Assembly: GCF_020514095.1 (NCBI RefSeq)
Contig: NZ_VTKY01000004.1
Location: forward strand, 62,001-126,000
Reading direction: 5' to 3'
DNA from: Synechococcus sp. MU1643
Lineage (GTDB): Bacteria; Cyanobacteriota; Cyanobacteriia; PCC-6307; Cyanobiaceae
Length of the DNA: 64,000 nucleotides
A program made the position numbers and the translations under genes. This document shows, one piece after another, positions 62,706 to 64,000 of the stretch. How positions within the stretch are numbered: position 1 is the first letter of the stretch; each line of letters begins with the position of its first letter. A model generated the notes under the pieces. The model was not told where the DNA came from. It ran no database searches and worked only from the letters and a program-made list of their open reading frames with translations.

Positions 62706-63551
62706 GTGGCGGCACCGCGCCAACTGCTGCTGCGGCTCTGGGGTGTTGGAACCCTGGGACTGGTCCTGGCGATTGCGACAGGTGCCTACTTGTGGGAACA
62801 ACAACTGCCGGAGCGGCTCCAGAGCGCCCTCGACGCGAATGACTACGAGGCCTGCATCCGCACCAGTGAGCAACTCGCATCCCTGCGCTGGTTGGGCGAA
62901 GGCGCACCGGAAGGGCAGGCCCTCTGCCGCCAGAAGCACGCCGAAGATCTCTGGGACCAAGGCGATCCGATCGCGGCCCTCACGCTGCAGCAGCAACTGG
63001 TCGCCTCGGGCCATGGCGATCTAGACCTCCATCGCAAGACTCTCGAACGCTGGCGCCAGGTCCTTATAGATCAGGCGATTGCTCTGTTTCGTGAGGGAGA
63101 CCTGCAGCAGGCACTTGAGTTGCTGAATCCCCTGAAAGCCCCCGCACGCAGTTCGATCAGCCAACTCAGTGCAACGCTGATGGAGATCTGGAACCGCAAC
63201 CAGTTGGAAGAGCGTCGGTTGGTTCAACTAGTAGAGCAGGAACGCTGGTGGGAGGCCTTGGACAGCCTCAACAAACTCGACCATCCCTGGTGGCAGGAGC
63301 AGGCAAGCGCCACCCGTCAACAGGTGGTAAGCGCCATTCAGGCCCTCGGCGAGGCCAAGCAACACCAACAACATCCAGCGGTGTATGCCGACGTGATCAG
63401 CGGTGACAGGCTGAATGCCGCCGTCGAGGACCAGTTGGTCCAAGGATTGGACCCCTGGTCGGCCTTTTCGATGGGCTGCAGCCACCTTGGTGGTCACGTC
63501 GAAGAGGACGGACCGGAAAGTTTCTGTCGGCGCTCATCCCCGAGCCCGTGA
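62706..63551 (+). CDS. Membrane-anchored helical-repeat hypothetical protein
   Basis: From the GTG at 62706 the protein has 281 residues. A short basic start precedes one membrane span (about residues 9-27, LWGVGTLGLVLAIATGAYLW). The rest is helical and rich in Ala, Leu, Gln and Glu, with repeating pairs such as QSALDANDYEACIRTSEQLA and DQAIALFREGDLQQALELLN, a TPR-like arrangement. This gene follows the Hsp70-like gene in the same direction after 74 bases and may recruit it to a membrane, by inference from TPR-Hsp70 partnerships. The family is unnamed to me. Confidence 0.7.
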   Translation: MAAPRQLLLRLWGVGTLGLVLAIATGAYLWEQQLPERLQSALDANDYEACIRTSEQLASLRWLGEGAPEGQALCRQKHAEDLWDQGDPIAALTLQQQLVASGHGDLDLHRKTLERWRQVLIDQAIALFREGDLQQALELLNPLKAPARSSISQLSATLMEIWNRNQLEERRLVQLVEQERWWEALDSLNKLDHPWWQEQASATRQQVVSAIQALGEAKQHQQHPAVYADVISGDRLNAAVEDQLVQGLDPWSAFSMGCSHLGGHVEEDGPESFCRRSSPSP

Positions 63552-63581
63552 CAAAATGAGTTTGTGGATGACTCAGGTGCG

Positions 63582-63803
63582 ATGCAGGCGGGCGACAGGG
63601 TGACGGTGGAGGCATCCGTTGTTGTGTTCAACCATCCCGAACATCGGGGTCTGGCCTTTGACATGAAAGGCCAGACCGGTGAGGTGGCGAACGTTCTCAA
63701 TGATTGGAAAGGTCGGGTGATCAGCCCAACGCTTCCCGTGATCGTTGCCTTCGGCCGCTACAAAGCCCATTTCCGAACCGACGAACTCAAGCCTGCCGGC
63801 TGA
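63582..63803 (+). CDS. ftrV: Ferredoxin-thioredoxin reductase variable chain
   Basis: A 73-residue SH3-like subunit that shields the catalytic chain of ferredoxin-thioredoxin reductase, linking light to redox control of Calvin cycle enzymes. It starts MQAGDRVTVEASVVVFNHPE and contains HRGLAFDMKGQTGEVANVLN, DWKGRVISPTLPVIVAFGRY and the end KAHFRTDELKPAG. The catalytic chain is not in this window. The 3' end overlaps the convergent pyrR gene by 17 bases. Confidence 0.94.
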   Translation: MQAGDRVTVEASVVVFNHPEHRGLAFDMKGQTGEVANVLNDWKGRVISPTLPVIVAFGRYKAHFRTDELKPAG

Positions 63804-64000
63804 CACGGCTGAGGAACACCCCCTCCTCACCATCAACATCCCTTAGGCGCAGCTCGATGGTTTCGCTGCGTCGGGTGGGAACATCGCGGCCACAGAAATC
63901 AGGCTGAATTGGGAGCTCCCTATGGCCTCGATCCACCATGGCCAGCAGCATCACCCGTTGCGGCCTCCCCCAGCTCTGCATGGCCTCCAACGCGGCACGC
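63787..64000 (-). CDS. pyrR: PyrR bifunctional protein, C-terminal end (window edge)
   Basis: Only the last 70 or so codons are present; the N-terminal part lies beyond the window. The frame reads RAALEAMQSWGRPQRVMLLA, then MVDRGHRELPIQPDFCGRDV, PTRRSETIELRLRDVDGEEG and the end VFLSRVSRQA. The VDRGHRELPIQPDFCG segment is the PyrR signature. PyrR is a uracil phosphoribosyltransferase and, in Gram-positive bacteria, an RNA-binding regulator of pyr genes; the role in cyanobacteria is less clear. Confidence 0.92.
   Translation of the reverse strand, partial: RAALEAMQSWGRPQRVMLLAMVDRGHRELPIQPDFCGRDVPTRRSETIELRLRDVDGEEGVFLSRVSRQA

Overview
The window is a 64 kb chromosomal piece from a marine unicellular cyanobacterium, most likely Synechococcus (subcluster 5.1-like). 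The reasons are: GC-rich, tightly packed genes; cyanobacterial markers (kaiABC, nblS, psbV, plant-type ferredoxin, ftrV, a photosystem II S4-domain protein); many cyanobacterial DUF families (DUF3493, DUF3119, DUF3086, DUF1825, DUF3104, DUF2811, DUF1818); and the typical picocyanobacterial habit of ATGA or GTGA overlaps between neighbours. I see no insertion sequence, transposase, integrase, prophage or CRISPR array.

Layout. 1-9.1 kb: rpiA (cut at the window edge), an HtrA protease, the classic rimP-nusA-ylxR-infB block, a membrane protein with an acidic low-complexity tail that overlaps a convergent DUF3493 gene, and tRNA-Thr. 9.1-12.2 kb: a loosely coding stretch holding a relic of succinate dehydrogenase (sdhC fused to sdhB, sdhA gone, frameshifted), a prohibitin-type SPFH protein and three small genes. 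12.2-23.2 kb: gluQ, HU, a metallo-beta-lactamase-fold protein without metal ligands, glgX, tRNA-Gly, a GPH transporter-mlaE-DUF3119-DUF3086-plsY cluster, then pyrF, tyrS and DUF1825 on the other strand. 23.4-27.4 kb: a frameshifted LuxR-type regulator, a small exported protein, helix-hairpin-helix and GIY-YIG proteins, and pepA. 27.4-30.05 kb: an accessory patch of very small or decaying genes with a perfect 22-bp palindrome and an A9G13 tract.

30-44 kb: an outer-membrane operon read leftward (bamA-lpxC-fabZ-lpxA-lpxB-msrA), purC with a hypothetical exported protein, purD-nblS read rightward, and the clock operon kaiA-kaiB-kaiC read leftward. 44-52.7 kb: rplU-rpmA with a strong terminator, a methyltransferase, truB, yebC, a Nif11-like peptide, nagB-spoIID, rnz, psbV and petF. 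52.8-64 kb: serA-prmA, the photosystem II S4 protein, tRNA-Val, murD, an EVE-domain protein, small DUF proteins, rpoZ, an Hsp70-like gene with a membrane-anchored neighbour, ftrV, and pyrR (cut at the window edge).

Most of the window is housekeeping. The noteworthy parts are gene decay (sdh relic, LuxR regulator, amber-interrupted membrane protein, DUF4278 ORF), unusual sequence structure in the 27.4-30 kb patch, and several small proteins that ordinary gene callers would miss. I did not find a clear new multi-gene defence or biosynthetic system.
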